Source of the DNA: Harmothoe impar
Taxonomy: Eukaryota > Annelida > Polychaeta > Phyllodocida > Polynoidae
Assembly: GCA_947462335.1 (NCBI GenBank)
Contig: OX381710.1
Span: 59,032,842-59,096,841, forward strand
Reading direction: 5' to 3'
Length of the DNA stretch: 64,000 nt
Shown: in pieces, positions 46,813 to 58,781 of the stretch
Position numbering within the stretch: the first letter of the stretch is position 1
How the letters are laid out: each line of letters begins with the position of its first letter
The notes under the pieces: generated by a model
The model's database searches: none
What the model saw: only the letters and a program-made list of their open reading frames with translations
What the model was told of the DNA's origin: nothing
Made by a program: the position numbers and the translations under genes

Positions 46813-47744
46813 TTTGGATTGACAGGCCTGTCCCGACCAAGTTATTCGTAATTAAAATGAATGGTCTCCTGAGCCTGGCAGGCCATCCCTGTGGGTAGAT
46901 AAGTTCATTGTCATGAATATAACAATAGCTGAGGGCTATATGTGAATACAACTTGCTGTATGTGGTTCTATGCATACTAGAGGAATCGTGTGTGGATACC
47001 ACTAACGCTTTTGTTTTCCGTGTTCCAGTCAAGATCTGTATTACATGATGATATATAGAAAAATGTCAACGCCCATTGATACCGTCGTTGACGTATTTCA
47101 CATTGCCATATTTCACACTCAGCCCTCACAGGTGAAATGTTAGAGACGATATCAATTTAGTTGGTATTTGTATTTATCTTTTTATTTGAAGCCATTTTAT
47201 GAAGGAAAGAAACCTTTGTTTAGCCCATTGAACACAGCCACATTCAATGGTTGGGGGCATTGAATATGGTACTTCGGGACTTAAGCATAATAAATCTTGT
47301 GTTGAAAAAATAAAGATGTATGATATAGCGTGGCTGATTGTTCAAAGGCATGGGGACTATAATATCATATAGTGTTGCAGCATTGGACTGGTAGGACCAT
47401 TATTTCTGCGGCCACCTTGCACCGAAAAATGATAGCAGACACTTTGTATCACTGGAAAGCTGTGGTTGTGTAGATAACAACCCTGGTGAGCGTAAAAAAA
47501 AGTCACGAATTTGGGAAATAAGCATTGAAAATAAAAAGTTTGAAAATAGCTTTTAATAATGAAAAATTGTATAAATAATACCTAATAGCATTTAGAACTC
47601 TCTGAATGTGCATTACATCATATAGGAAACCCATCTAAATCTAGAACATAGAATCTTGAATGTTGTAGGTCATAGGTCCAAGGTCAAGGTTATATAACTG
47701 GGATTGGGATATGATATGTTTTCACAACTTTCTATACATAAATA
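46813..47744. other. No gene recognised
   Basis: AT-rich. The part after 47400 may pair weakly with 49093-49350 as outer arms of the inverted repeat described next, but this is too diverged for me to be sure. Confidence 0.35.
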
Positions 47745-49092
47745 GTAACCTCTAATTTTCTTGTGCTATGCTATTTTGCAATCAATCAACCACTGTTAAT
47801 CTTGTGACCTTCATTCCAGAAGTCAAGGCCACTGCCTGATAATAGTTGAAATATGCAGACAGATACAGCTATCATTCTGATTTAGGTTTAATAGGTATAA
47901 CAGATGCATCACATATAATGATAATTAGTTGGGTGAAGGTCAAGGAAGTTATCATGTCATTATGACCTTGACATAGGTTCACTAGACCGGCTTAAATGTA
48001 AAACAGATGCATCACACCTATGATAATTGGTTGAGTGAAGGTTGAGCAAGGCCACACAATTTTACACCTACAACAACAAAGAATGACCAACCTGTCCTTT
48101 CTGGCATATGTGGATAAAAGTTATTCATCTTCAGAGTCGATGGTTTCTGGTAGCATAGAATATATGTTTTAACATGGGTCAGTGGTGTTAGCGGTATTGC
48201 CTCCACAGGCAGGCACACAGGGTTGTTTGTGTACAATGCATACACAGTGATCAGAGCAGCCATTCAAGCATTCACAAATCAGGTCATAGAGAAGCTCAGG
48301 GGCACTGCATCCACATACTTTGTTGTGAGTTGACCACACTCTGGGTCTTGTTGCCAAGTCTTCAGTCGTAGTAGTTTTCCCCCCAGGATTTTGACGATGC
48401 TGCAGTGTATTCTGTTCAGGTTGCTCCCAAGATCTTTACTGCCATACATACATATAACAAACTTTCTGCAGGCTGATTTTGCCTGGCTTGAGAGGCTCTG
48501 GTGATTTCCTAGGAGGTGCATTCAATCAAGCTTCTAGGTCTCTTTCATCAAAAGCATGAAGCAATACAAATTACAATCATCGGACCATACAGGTATATTC
48601 TGGTTACATTGCTTTAACAAGGTATACCTCATATAAACTCCCCTAATTTTATCTCACCACAACATGCCACAGAAGCCACTGATGCCCCGTATCTGTCAGG
48701 GCTAGTGACGACTATTCTTCTACATCTTGCTGAGGCATGCACTGCATGCAAGATCAGTCTATCTCTAATCAGCCTCTTCCTGGTTTGACATCTCCTCCAC
48801 GTGTGTATAATGCTTGATGTGGCCTTAGAAATTGGCCTGCATTATTGATTATATGGTTATTGTAAAACCATGGCAGTCTTTTTTCTGAGCATTCTTCACA
48901 GGTACTGGACTTGGTGCTCTCTTCTAGATGGCGATCAAATAGGTGTGGAGTCCTGATGTATATCCAAAGGCCCCAACTGATCATTATGTCAACTGTCATC
49001 AGGTCATGACCTTGACCTCTGGCATGAAGGTCATAACATTAACTGTGGTTGATAGATTACAAAATATCATAGCACAAGAAAAATAAAGGTTA
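47745..49092. mobile_element. Inverted repeats enclosing a decayed gene
   Basis: Arms 47745-47830 and 49007-49092 are complementary over about 86 bp with roughly ten mismatches. They include TTCTTGTGCTATG, ATCAACCAC and the nuclear-receptor-like GTCAAGG. Inside, next to the left arm, CAGATGCATCACA and (A/G)ATAATT(A/G)GTTG blocks are duplicated about 107 bp apart (about 47890-48055). Between the arms lies a decayed minus-strand gene (48169-48830). The structure suggests a dead DNA transposon or a gene captured by one. No target duplication found. Confidence 0.6.
48169..48830 (-). pseudogene. Decayed gene with EEAD...HAVHAS and Cys-cluster motifs
   Basis: Read on the minus strand, three signatures appear in order across broken frames. 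First, MSNQEEAD (about 48768-48791), then after a frameshift RLILHAVHAS (48731-48760) and RRIVVTSPD. Second, ACRKFVICMYGSKD and a following LN (near 48430-48480). Third, a cysteine cluster, CECLNGCSDHCVCIVHKQPC, near 48200-48280. I recall this order (E-A-D-T-R with L-H-A-x-H-A-S, a F-V-x-x-M-Y block, then C-x-C-x-x-x-C repeats like the tesmin/TSO1 CXC type) from large uncharacterised protein families in invertebrate genomes. The function is unknown to me. Stops and shifts show that it is dead. It lies between inverted repeats, which hints at mobility. Assignment to the family is fairly good; its role is not known. Confidence 0.6.
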
Positions 49093-49833
49093 CAATCTGC
49101 TGTATTTTGTCGACAGTTAACTAATTAGATTCTCATATTATGCTCTGACACATCAATAAATAGTTACATATTTTGAGATCTAATTAAGGTATGACATTGG
49201 AGTCTATGGTAGCTGATGTCACAGAATATCAGGATGTTTTGATAATAAATCATTATCATCAAATACTATTGCTCGGTGTTTTACTTGATTAATCTGACAG
49301 ACATTTTGAGTATTAAAAAAAAGCTTCATCCGATTCCAATACAAAGATCATATCATTTGTTCTGACATAGCCTCAGAATTACCTGCGCTGGCAATGTAAT
49401 AATCGTCTATTACTTTTATCTGAGTGCAACTGCTATATATAGCATATCAGTGGAGGTTTTATGTGTAGTAGAGTAAGACTGACAAGCTGGGGTGGGAGGG
49501 CGACATTCAATCAGATAATGGTCCTTAAGCTGACATGAACATTGAGGATAGTCATCATTTTACTACATGTATCTGCCAACATTTTCAATCTAATGTATTT
49601 CACTCTGATGAAAACAACTACATTTCAGGTGTACAAGGCTTGGGGCATCCACACTTATCACTTTATACTTACTGCGTAGCCAAGGACAGTCAAAGTCATT
49701 CTTCATGTACTGTCAGCTTGGCAGATTTGAATGGTCATATTTGGTAAGACAAACACAGACAACGTCGATAGTCCTTAGAGAGTTTGAACTCAGTTAACCC
49801 TCTGTGATGCTCATTGATCGCCTTCCTTCAACC
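49093..49833. other. No gene recognised
   Basis: AT-rich flank between two large inverted-repeat elements. No identifiable features. Confidence 0.4.
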
Positions 49834-52800
49834 TTAATACTAGGGGGGGTGGTTAGCGCATAAATTTTGCGGAATGCAGCCTAAAAGATGATACTCATCA
49901 TGAGAAACAAGAATATGACCTTCATTTTTGATTTTGAAAACTCTAACCCCCCCGTACGCCCCCTCCGAAGATAAAAAGTTCGAAAATATTTAATTAAATC
50001 AGTTAAAAAATTCCCCCAGGGTGTGCAACCCATGAAATACACAATAAATCACTTTGAGGTGAAATATAAAAATATAGTGCACCAAATTGGGCTATTTTGA
50101 AGTTTCTGAAAAATTCAAGATGGCCGCCATGGCCGAAAACTACCATTTTTCACTGTAATTATAGCTATATTTGGTTTTGCATTCATGAAATTTATATGAA
50201 AGCACTTGGATATGTAATATGATAAAATACTGCATCAAATTTAACCATTTTGAAGTTCTGAAAAATTCAAAATGGACGCCATTGGCAAAAAAAGATAACT
50301 TTATTGATGTAATGATATCCATATTTGGTCCACCACAGAATGAAAACCACATAATGACACTTCAACATGGATTGTGATATAATACATAATTATATACAAG
50401 TTTTTGCTCGGATAGTATAGTACAAAATCAGATGGCAAGTGCTGCTTACAGGATCAACACAAGGATATGGGTCTGCCTGTAGGATTCATCATGTGTAAGG
50501 CTATGGGACCCTGTGTACTACACTTTGGGCAAAGCATAGTTTTTGGGAGTATTAACCAGCAACTCCTTGAAATGACCATGCCAGTGACTTTTCAGTCCGT
50601 AGCCATTTTCCACCCTGGCTTCCATCACTGCATCCTACATAGAGGGCTGAGTTATGAAGCCATGGTGGAAAATAAACCTGCTCTTTGAATCATAGAAAAT
50701 GCATTTATAATGGTTATATGAGATAGTTGCCTTTGTTTTCCAACTGTGAATTCATCCTAGATTGAAGGGGAACCATATATATAAGCAATTTAGTATTACA
50801 AAATCCAATCACTTTTTTTTTGGTAATATACCAAGTACTTCCAGTAGACAAGGGGGAGGATACCTCTCTATTCTCACAAGAATGCAAGTGTGACTGTTAT
50901 GCTAAATTTGTGACAGAAAAAAGTACCCCACCATTAGTACCAAGTTGTAATCTAGTAGAACGTGTAAAATAATGTTGGTCCCATAAGTATAGCAGTTGGT
51001 AAAACTGGATTTTAAACTATATGCGTATATGTATTCTTTACTTACATACCAGAAACACATTATATGGCTGGGGGGACAAAGTGGAGGAGTAGGGCATCCA
51101 CAAAAATGAACCTGCCTTTAGCTTTTGCACAATGGGCGCTGGGAGGAATGAGGAGAATATGCCATGAAGAGATATGACCCAGGCTTCATAAGCTTTTCTA
51201 GATTCATTTCTCGGCCTCTTCTTCAACCTGTAAATCTTTGGTCCTTATAAGATATGTACACTCCTTAACCAGATGCCATCAATCATGTCATATGGTATAC
51301 TTGCCCCTTAGATTCCTCAAAAATCGTAGTGCTATCGGATAGTCTGCACCCCACAGTTTTGCAGATAGTGCATTACCTGCTCCCCCCAAAACTATTTCGG
51401 AATAACCCTATGATGGATCCAATGAGATTGGTCAAATTCAATGCCAACCCCTAGACCTATTTGATGCCTACCTTATTGTTTAGATGCCAAGCTGATATTC
51501 TATCTGTAGATGAGGTGTACAATACAACAAAATGAAGTAAGAGATAGGGGGTTTGGTAAGTTGTATAGATACTGTTTGGGTATCTGCAACATAATTTGTA
51601 CACAATAAGCAGCCCAATTAAAACCCGATGCTTCAATGAAAAACATGTATTGCCATACCATGCAATTGATCTTCCCTGAAAGCATTTAGGGTAACAAGTT
51701 CTATCATAATTTAACCCAGTCTGCAATGCCCGTCTACACTCGGATAGCACAGCTGGTCTCTCCTTTATGATGCATTGCCTTCAGTCGTTATGCTCTAAGC
51801 AATTTGTAGAGTAAACAGCATGCAGTACGGTTTGCTTGGAGACATACACTTTCTGTATATTGCATCAGTTTTTCCTACTAGAAAAATTCTAGATTTTCAA
51901 ATAACCTTCTGATTATAAATGATACAATGTGATCCAGCATTAAATCCCAGGAACCAATAATTCAAAAAAATCCTATAACCCACACTTGGGATCTCAATTG
52001 GTACTTCTGTCCATTACCCTCCTATAGCCCACACCCTTCTATACGCCATTGTGGGGATATAATTAGCATATAATCAGTGGATTATGTGCGAGAATTCATG
52101 GTATTACGATTTTGCTCCAGTCCATTGCTGTAAATCACTGACTGTCCTGGGAAGGGGCTTGCAGTACCCCTATGTATATCCCTATACAGCTAATAGGGGT
52201 AGGGTGGTGGGCACTGATGGCTGTCATTGAAATTTTCAGGCACTTCAAAGTACCTATTTTCTCTTTGAATTCTATGCCAAGTGTTTATAAATAGATTTCT
52301 TATAAGGTATACCACTTAGAAGTATGAAATCAAGAACGGAGACAAATTGCATGTATTTTTTCATCTATGGCAGCCATCTTGAAATGTTTAAATTCAAAAT
52401 AGCTGACTCTGGGGTAGTATATCATTATATTCCTCATCCAAATGCCTTTATTTGGGTTTCGTGTAGACCAAATATGGATAAAATTACAGTGAAAAACAAA
52501 TGGCGGCCATCTTGGATTTTTCAGAACTTTAAAATAGCTGACTTTGATGCAGTATTTCATCATATTACATATCCAAGTGCTTTCATATAAATTTCATGAG
52601 TGCAAAACCAAATATAGCTATGATTACAGTGAAAAACGGTAGTTTTCGGCCATGGCGGCCATCTTGAATTTTTCAGAAACTTCAAAATAGCTCATTTTGG
52701 TGCACTATATTTTTATATTTCACCTCAAAGTGATTTATTGTGTATTTCATGGGTTGCACACCCTGGGGGAATTTTATAATTGATTTAATTAAATATTTTC

Positions 52801-52960
52801 GAACTTTTTTATCTTCGGAGGGGGTGTACGGGGGGGTTAGAGTTTTCAAAATCAAAAATGAAGGTCATATTCTTGTTTCTCATGATGAGTATCATCTTTT
52901 AGGCTGCATTCCGCATTCCTAACCTCATTTTGACAAAATAACCACCCCCCCTATTAATAC
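49834..52960. mobile_element. 3.1 kb long-TIR element with 7-bp target duplication
   Basis: TTAATAC occurs at 49834-49840 and 52954-52960, directly outside the perfect end sequences TAGGGGGGGTGGTTA and TAACCACCCCCCCTA. The terminal inverted repeats are long: about 49841-50345 pairs with about 52450-52953, with blocks such as CATTTTTGATTTTGAAAACT and GGCCGCCATGGCC conserved in both. In the right arm a GGC(G/A)GCCATCTTG(A/G)A... unit recurs near 52370, 52503 and 52655. The unique middle (about 50350-52330) has only short frames (for example 51457-51750 minus, 50467-50688 plus) that I cannot link to a transposase. It is a convincing mobile element of unknown superfamily; the 7-bp duplication and G-rich ends are the main clues. 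Confidence 0.85.
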
Positions 52961-53138
52961 ACGTTGACGCTGAGGAGGTGGACAAAGAACGGTTTAGCCC
53001 ATTTTACTTAGATTGCCATGCATTTAACATTGTCCTTGATGAAGAAACCGTGTTTCCATGAGAGGTGCTGGCGTTACAGGAATGGTGGGGTCGGAAAACT
53101 GTCAAACCAATTACGTCAGGCTAAATGTCTCCCCAGCA

Positions 53139-53675
53139 ACCAAGACTGTGCCCTGAGGCGGGCCTCCCTGCCAGCACTACAGGAGTGTGCTGTAACTGGC
53201 CCCCTGTGTAGGACGCCATCTTGTACCAAGACTGTGCCCTGAAGCCGGCCTCCCTGCCAGCACTACAGGACAGTGTTGTAACTGGCCCCCTGTGTAGGAC
53301 GCCATCTTGTACCAAGACTGTGCCCTGAGGCGGGCCTCCCTGCCAGCACTACAGGACAGTGCTGTAACTGGCCCCCTGTGTAGGACGCCATCTTGTACCA
53401 AGACTGTGCCCTGAAGCCGGCCTCCCTGCCAGCACTACAGGACAGTGTTGTAACTGGCCCCCTGTGTAGGACGCCATCTTGTACTAGGACTGTGCCCTGA
53501 GGCCGGCCTCCCTGCCAGCACTACAGGACAGTGCTGTAACTGGCCCCCTGTGTAGGACGCCATCTTGTACCAAGACTGTGCCCTGAAGCCGGCCTCTTGC
53601 CAGCACTACAGGACAGTGTTGTAACTGGCCCCCTGTGTAGGACGCCATCTTGTACCAAGACTGTGCCTCTGGTTC
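53139..53675. repeat. 86-bp satellite with dimeric higher-order pattern
   Basis: Unit starts at 53139, 53225, 53311, 53397, 53483, 53569 and a truncated one at 53654. Each carries CAAGACTGTGCCCTGA, GCCAGCACTACAGGA, TAACTGGCCCCCTGTGTAGG and ACGCCATCTTGTAC. Variants alternate: units 1, 3 and 5 have GAGGC and GTGCTGT; units 2, 4 and 6 have GAAGCCGG and GTGTTGT. So the array grew as 172-bp dimers. Minus-strand frames are repeat artefacts. Confidence 0.9.
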
Positions 53676-54892
53676 AAACCAGACTCGCTCAGCCAGTAGC
53701 TCTTTCTGCCGCAAGGGCTGCAAATTGTTACTTCCTGCCAGGCCGTGTACAGGAACTGGTGTACATGATTTGATTGGTCAACTGCTGAAGACAAGTGAGT
53801 TTGTTATATGAGTTTGTCCAGACTCTTCTATTATAGTCGGGCCTCAGACTGGTTCAGCCAGACTATTCACTCACTGTTGTGAATGTTGGGAGCCCGTCTC
53901 TATGCATGAGGGAGCTAATTCTAGAGTGTGTCTTGCTGCGACTACAAGAATGACACTGCCACCGTCCTTGACAGAACACTATGATGACCGAAGCCTAGAA
54001 GTGCAGATGTGAGGAACAGCCGACCGGGAATTTGTAATACCTAAAACAAAATCGATATTAGTACAAGGGTCTGAGCTTTTAGAAGCTATTATTTTTGTGT
54101 GCAGACGGCAGGCTAAGAACAGTGGTGAATCTGTAAACACTCTCACAAATAAGTGAAGCCTGCAGCCATTATTTTATGGACTAAACGACCGGATTTATTT
54201 CATCATATCACTTTGGTTCCACATCGATTACGTTTAAACTTTTTGGCGAGATTGTCTGCACAATAACAACTATTTGCAAATTTTGAATATTTTTGAATTC
54301 ATAAAATATTTTATTTCACCAACTGATTTTCTAGAACGTAGTACTCTGACCACATGATGAGAACAATATATGATACATGTTAGTATTATAGTAAATCGTA
54401 TGATGTTGTTTACAGTCTTATCTTTTCTTGCAAATATGATTATCTCAATACCATCCGCATGCAGGTTAACAAAAGGACCATAAAATCTGCCTCTATCAAT
54501 ATCATCGGTATGGTACTCGTATAATTCATGGAAGTTATATTTGAACACAACGGTAAATGATATTAAGGTAGACAAACATATTACTATTACAACTATGAGC
54601 TCTGATTTAAGCTCAAAGCAGTTACCTATACATGTGGGTTACTTATAAGGTACTAGCATGTTTTTTTCTTTTTATGTTGTTTTGCTGATAAACAACGCAA
54701 ATCCCCTTTCTCCGGGTATGTAGCTCTGTTCACCTTCCAGTCCATTTAGGAAATTGGTTGTACCTAAACCACCTATGGTAAGTAATCAAGAGGAGAACTA
54801 GGGATCGCGGATCTATCTTAGCCTTACGTGACAAGTGGCACAGGTGTGCAGGATGTGTACCGAGGTCTGCTGCACCAACCCTGCTTCTAGGG
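53676..54892. other. No gene recognised
   Basis: AT-rich after 54000. No features recognised. Confidence 0.4.
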
Positions 54893-55081
54893 CTTCTACC
54901 CCCTGCCATTTACCCCCCTGGACATCTATCCCCTAAGACTTTTACCCTTCTGGACATCTACCCCCTAGACCTTTACCCCCTTAGGACTTTTACCCCCTAG
55001 GACATCCACCCCCTTGGACATCTACCCCCTTGGACTTTTACCCTCTAGGACTTAGAACTACCCCTGTGAAATCCACCCCCT
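54893..55081. repeat. C-rich minisatellite, family shared with 60028-60235
   Basis: Degenerate units of CTTTTACCCCCTAGGA and CATCTACCCCCTTGGA, 14-19 bp long, alternate along the array. The same unit types occur at 60028-60235. Confidence 0.8.
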
Positions 55082-56426
55082 CCAAATGCCCATATTTGAT
55101 GTCATTGTCATATTTCAAAATGAGCATTATTGCGTTTGGAACCAAACTCTTCAGTCATAGAGAGGAGAGATAACTGTGCACATTTGAAAAAGACCGTTAA
55201 GCATAACTCAGTTGATTGATGATTGAAATGAAATGAAATGAAACGTAGGTTGTCATTATGCCACGTTATAGATTAGATAAGGAGAAATGGTCATCCGAGG
55301 TGAAATGTGATGTTGTTAATAAACAACTGACCAAACATTATTTAACCTTTGGTCATAGCGGTGGGTATAGACACTGATAGAAAATATGTTTGTGGTCTGT
55401 TTTAGTGCGGTAATCCCCGTGAGTTCATTTAGCCTTGAGGATGGGGTATCTTGAACAGGGTAAATGGACACGGGGAGGAGAGCACCTGGAGAAGTGTCTG
55501 AGGTTGAGCAGTAACTTTGACTAATCCTGTCAGCACCAATGTGGGACTATGTCACTTGCCTGCCTCCCGTACCTGACGGCCTGGGCTGCTAACACTGATC
55601 TACATAGAGAGCCTCTCCTGCATGGACATGTCCCCCACCGGGCTGCCCTCACCACGAGTCTACCCTACCTAGCCGGCGTTAGAACCCGCTGGACACTTCT
55701 TGTAGCCTTCCATATTATTTACAAGATAAGGGCAATTTTCATTCCAAACCAATTCAGCCAAGCTTATTTCTTCTTCCCTCTTGGATTATTGAAAAGCATT
55801 AATCACATTCTCTATCTAAATTCATCAAAATAGGTGGTGGAAACTAACTCGTTACATAGGCTATACAAGTGACAAAATAGCCTCGAATCAAGACGGGTGC
55901 AATGCTATGGGGGTTAGGGGAAAGAATACCATTTCTCTACTGGGAACCACCATGCAATTGTGTCTGGCATGTATCCTGCTATACCATATAATGCCTTATA
56001 TAAGATCTGTCTGGAAGAAGAAATTTAGAACTGGCCACATATACGAGGCTACATACTTAATACCTGCTGTGGTTCCCTGTCCTGAACTAAATTACAAATA
56101 TGCAAAGGGTCAGCTTTCATCCCCTATCAAATATTATTTGCTCCTACCTCATTCTTTAAATGCACTTCGAGTAATTCTGCCCGGATATAAGATAGCGAAG
56201 CCTGATATATTCCGATAACCATGATGATTTGTAAGATACCCATTGTTAAGGATATGTTCCTGGTATATACTGTCATATTCCTGAACACATGGAGGTAGAG
56301 TTCGGCGTCGGAGGGGTGATGGCAGAGCCAGCACTAGATCCTCCATCTCAGTCTTAGATTAGTGAGATTAACCTAGTTACATTTTAATTTATTTAAGCTG
56401 TTAAGAACATGTGAAATGCATCTCTA
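55082..56426. other. No gene recognised
   Basis: Contains a frame at 55549-55833 (GC-richer at its start) and another at 55907-56218. Neither has motifs I recognise. Confidence 0.35.
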
Positions 56427-56641
56427 TACACAGAGAGAAGTCCAGAATGACTCCCCTTAGGGAGCCTAGGTGACTCTCTGGCTGACCTAGGGGTGTCACA
56501 TAGCTCCCAGGTGACTCCCTTATATTAGGTCAGCCAGAGAGTCACCTAGGCTCCCTTAGGCGACCTTGACTCCCCTAAACGGGGGAGTCATTTTGGAGGC
56601 AACCTGGACTCCCTTTTGACGCTGTTTCTTCTCTCTGTGTA
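56427..56641. mobile_element. Short relative of the GACTCC TIR element
   Basis: A 215-bp element. Ends TACACAGAGAGAAG and CTTCTCTCTGTGTA are identical to those at 14497-15515, with TA as the possible target site. The middle forms a perfect 29-bp hairpin: 56460-56488 (GGGAGCCTAGGTGACTCTCT...) with 56527-56555. GACTCCC motifs recur in both orientations. It is a non-coding MITE and probably a deletion derivative of the same family. Confidence 0.85.
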
Positions 56642-56752
56642 CCGAAAGTGGTGTGCCACACAGTTTTAATCTGGGTCTGTACCTGACATGTTACACGGAG
56701 GATAGTGTCATGTGATGGAAATGAGTTACATGAAGTCAAATATATATTTATC

Positions 56753-56754
<2 letters not shown>
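56642..56754. other. Short spacer, no gene
   Basis: Nothing recognised between the MITE and the TA run. Confidence 0.4.
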
Positions 56755-56811
<57 letters not shown>

Positions 56812-56814
56812 TAT
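56755..56814. repeat. (TA)n microsatellite
   Basis: About 30 TA units with one C interruption near the 3' end. Confidence 0.95.
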
Positions 56815-58640
56815 AGGGTGCCATACTTGTTTGACCTTTGCAGCAGCCTTGTAGGGGTCTTCTATATTGACCAGTAGTCCGTCGCACTATCAACACGGAC
56901 CGGCTGTGACCCCAGGGTACTGCCCTGACACTGACCAATGACCACTGGGGGTGTTGTTGATAGTTTATGTAGAAAGACTCATTTATAGGACTACAGCGGG
57001 TCAACTTCAGTGCCACATTCTGTGGCAGAGAAGGCAACTAAAATGTAGTATGTATCCTTGTTAGCTGTCCTGCGTGAGAATCATGATATTTGTGTGAGTC
57101 AGCTATTGACACTGCAGAAATCAGCAACTTCAACTTGAATGCTTCTTGGAGTAGGTTGATGGAATGTACATAGAGTTAACAAAGAGCAGAACGGTAGCCT
57201 CTGGGTAGTTATCCTCTTAAAAGGGTAAGCCGTTACAGGTTTGAATGAACTAGGACCATGTTACCCAGAGTATGAGCAGGTGACTGATGTGCAGGGATGT
57301 CATGAAGCACAATCCATTAATTTTCTCCATGGCAGTTCAATATGCCTTGCAAGCTCGCAGATGCTCCTACCCGCCAGAAGAAATCATTTATAGACTGTGT
57401 TTGGCTTTTGCCTCTCTCGTATAATGTGGCAAGGAAATAGTAACGATTTGGTTGGGTCATTCACTTTTTGGGTCATTCATTTTTATCCCCTGTAGTTATA
57501 GGCTTGATTCAGAGATTTTATATCATTTGCTTATCTACCTATTAGCATCTTCCCCTTGAATTTACCATATAGATGAATTACTTTTCTCATAGCTGTCACA
57601 ATTTAGATTAACTAGATATTTTTAAACACTTCTAGTCCATACATGCCCGTGTGTTCACACAATACATACACATACAAATCCACCAGATCGGTTATGCATG
57701 GGACCAAACCAAAATATCCCCATTTGTGTACATCTTAGAGATGTTTGCTTTGTGCTAGTCTAGGGTCCCAGGATGTATCTACTTTCTTTTGTAAAGGAGT
57801 GGAGATGAAATAATACATAGTGAACCCAATCTGCCACAAAGAGGTTCATGTGTACAAAGGAATTCCAGAATTATGGCAAAATGGGAGATAAGAGGGCTGC
57901 AGTGTCTAACCCGATCTCTATCATGCTTCTTATAGTAATGCTCTTTCTTCATGGTACTGAATGGCTACACTTATTTTACGTACTACGGTAGTAATGTGCA
58001 CATTATAAATTGATGTCCACAAATAGGAGGGCCCAACAGGCTAAAGTATGCAGTTTAGCCTCCATACGAATAGGTGCCATCTCTGATACTTAACGTTGAT
58101 TACCCATCAATAAAACGGGCCAACTTCCGTCATATCAGCAATCATAAACCAATCTGATTCCTCACCGTTTACTTGGTTGTTCATAAAGTAGATGACGATT
58201 GCCCCAAGCCCTCCATTGTCTAAGCTAGGATAATTCAGTTACTACAATAAATAGCTGCCATATAAGCATGTGGTGTAGAGGGGTTATCATTTGATACTTT
58301 GGGAGTGCGGGTTGGGAATAGGGCTGATTAGTAGAGTAAATATGTAACAATTTCAGCAGGTATTTGGCACCTCTGGCAGAAAACATGAAAAGTTGCACAC
58401 AGGGTCTTTACATAATACTAAACTCATATCAAAGAGGATACATGATTTTTGAAAAGTATTTCCACATGAAAATGTAGGTTAAACTCAAAAAGTATGAAAA
58501 TGAAGAGTAACCCAATAAAATATCACACATGTGAATTAGAAGGGCTTACACTTTATAATAGGGGTGAACTAGGGTATTATGATAATGCTGATTCCAAATC
58601 TGCTACATGTACGTTGCTATCTAGAAATGATCAAGGTCAA
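56815..58640. other. No gene recognised
   Basis: AT-rich with no coding remnants or bounded repeats that I can see. Confidence 0.4.
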
Positions 58641-58645
58641 AAGCA

Positions 58646-58658
58646 AGGTCAAAGGTCA
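58646..58658. promoter_or_regulatory. Perfect DR1 match (AGGTCAAAGGTCA)
   Basis: Two AGGTCA half-sites in direct orientation separated by one base, the classic DR1 bound by HNF4/RXR-type nuclear receptors. AAGGTCAAAA precedes it. Such tracts also occur within dispersed repeats, so function is unproven. Confidence 0.3.
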
Positions 58659-58718
58659 AAAATCCACTAAGCATCAATACATGTATAAGAAAACACTAAC
58701 ATGGTCATCTGCTGTCTC

Positions 58719-58781
58719 TTTGTGTGTCTGCCTGTGTGTCTATGTGTCCGGCTGTGTCTCTGTCTGTGTGTCTGTCTACTC
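58719..58781. repeat. Degenerate (TGTGTC)n low-complexity tract
   Basis: TGTGTCTG-type units with interruptions. The apparent cysteine- and valine-rich frame here is an artefact. Confidence 0.8.

Noticed and set aside
53121..53723. Repetitive minus-strand frames
   Set aside because: 86 is not a multiple of three, so the frames are accidents of the satellite.
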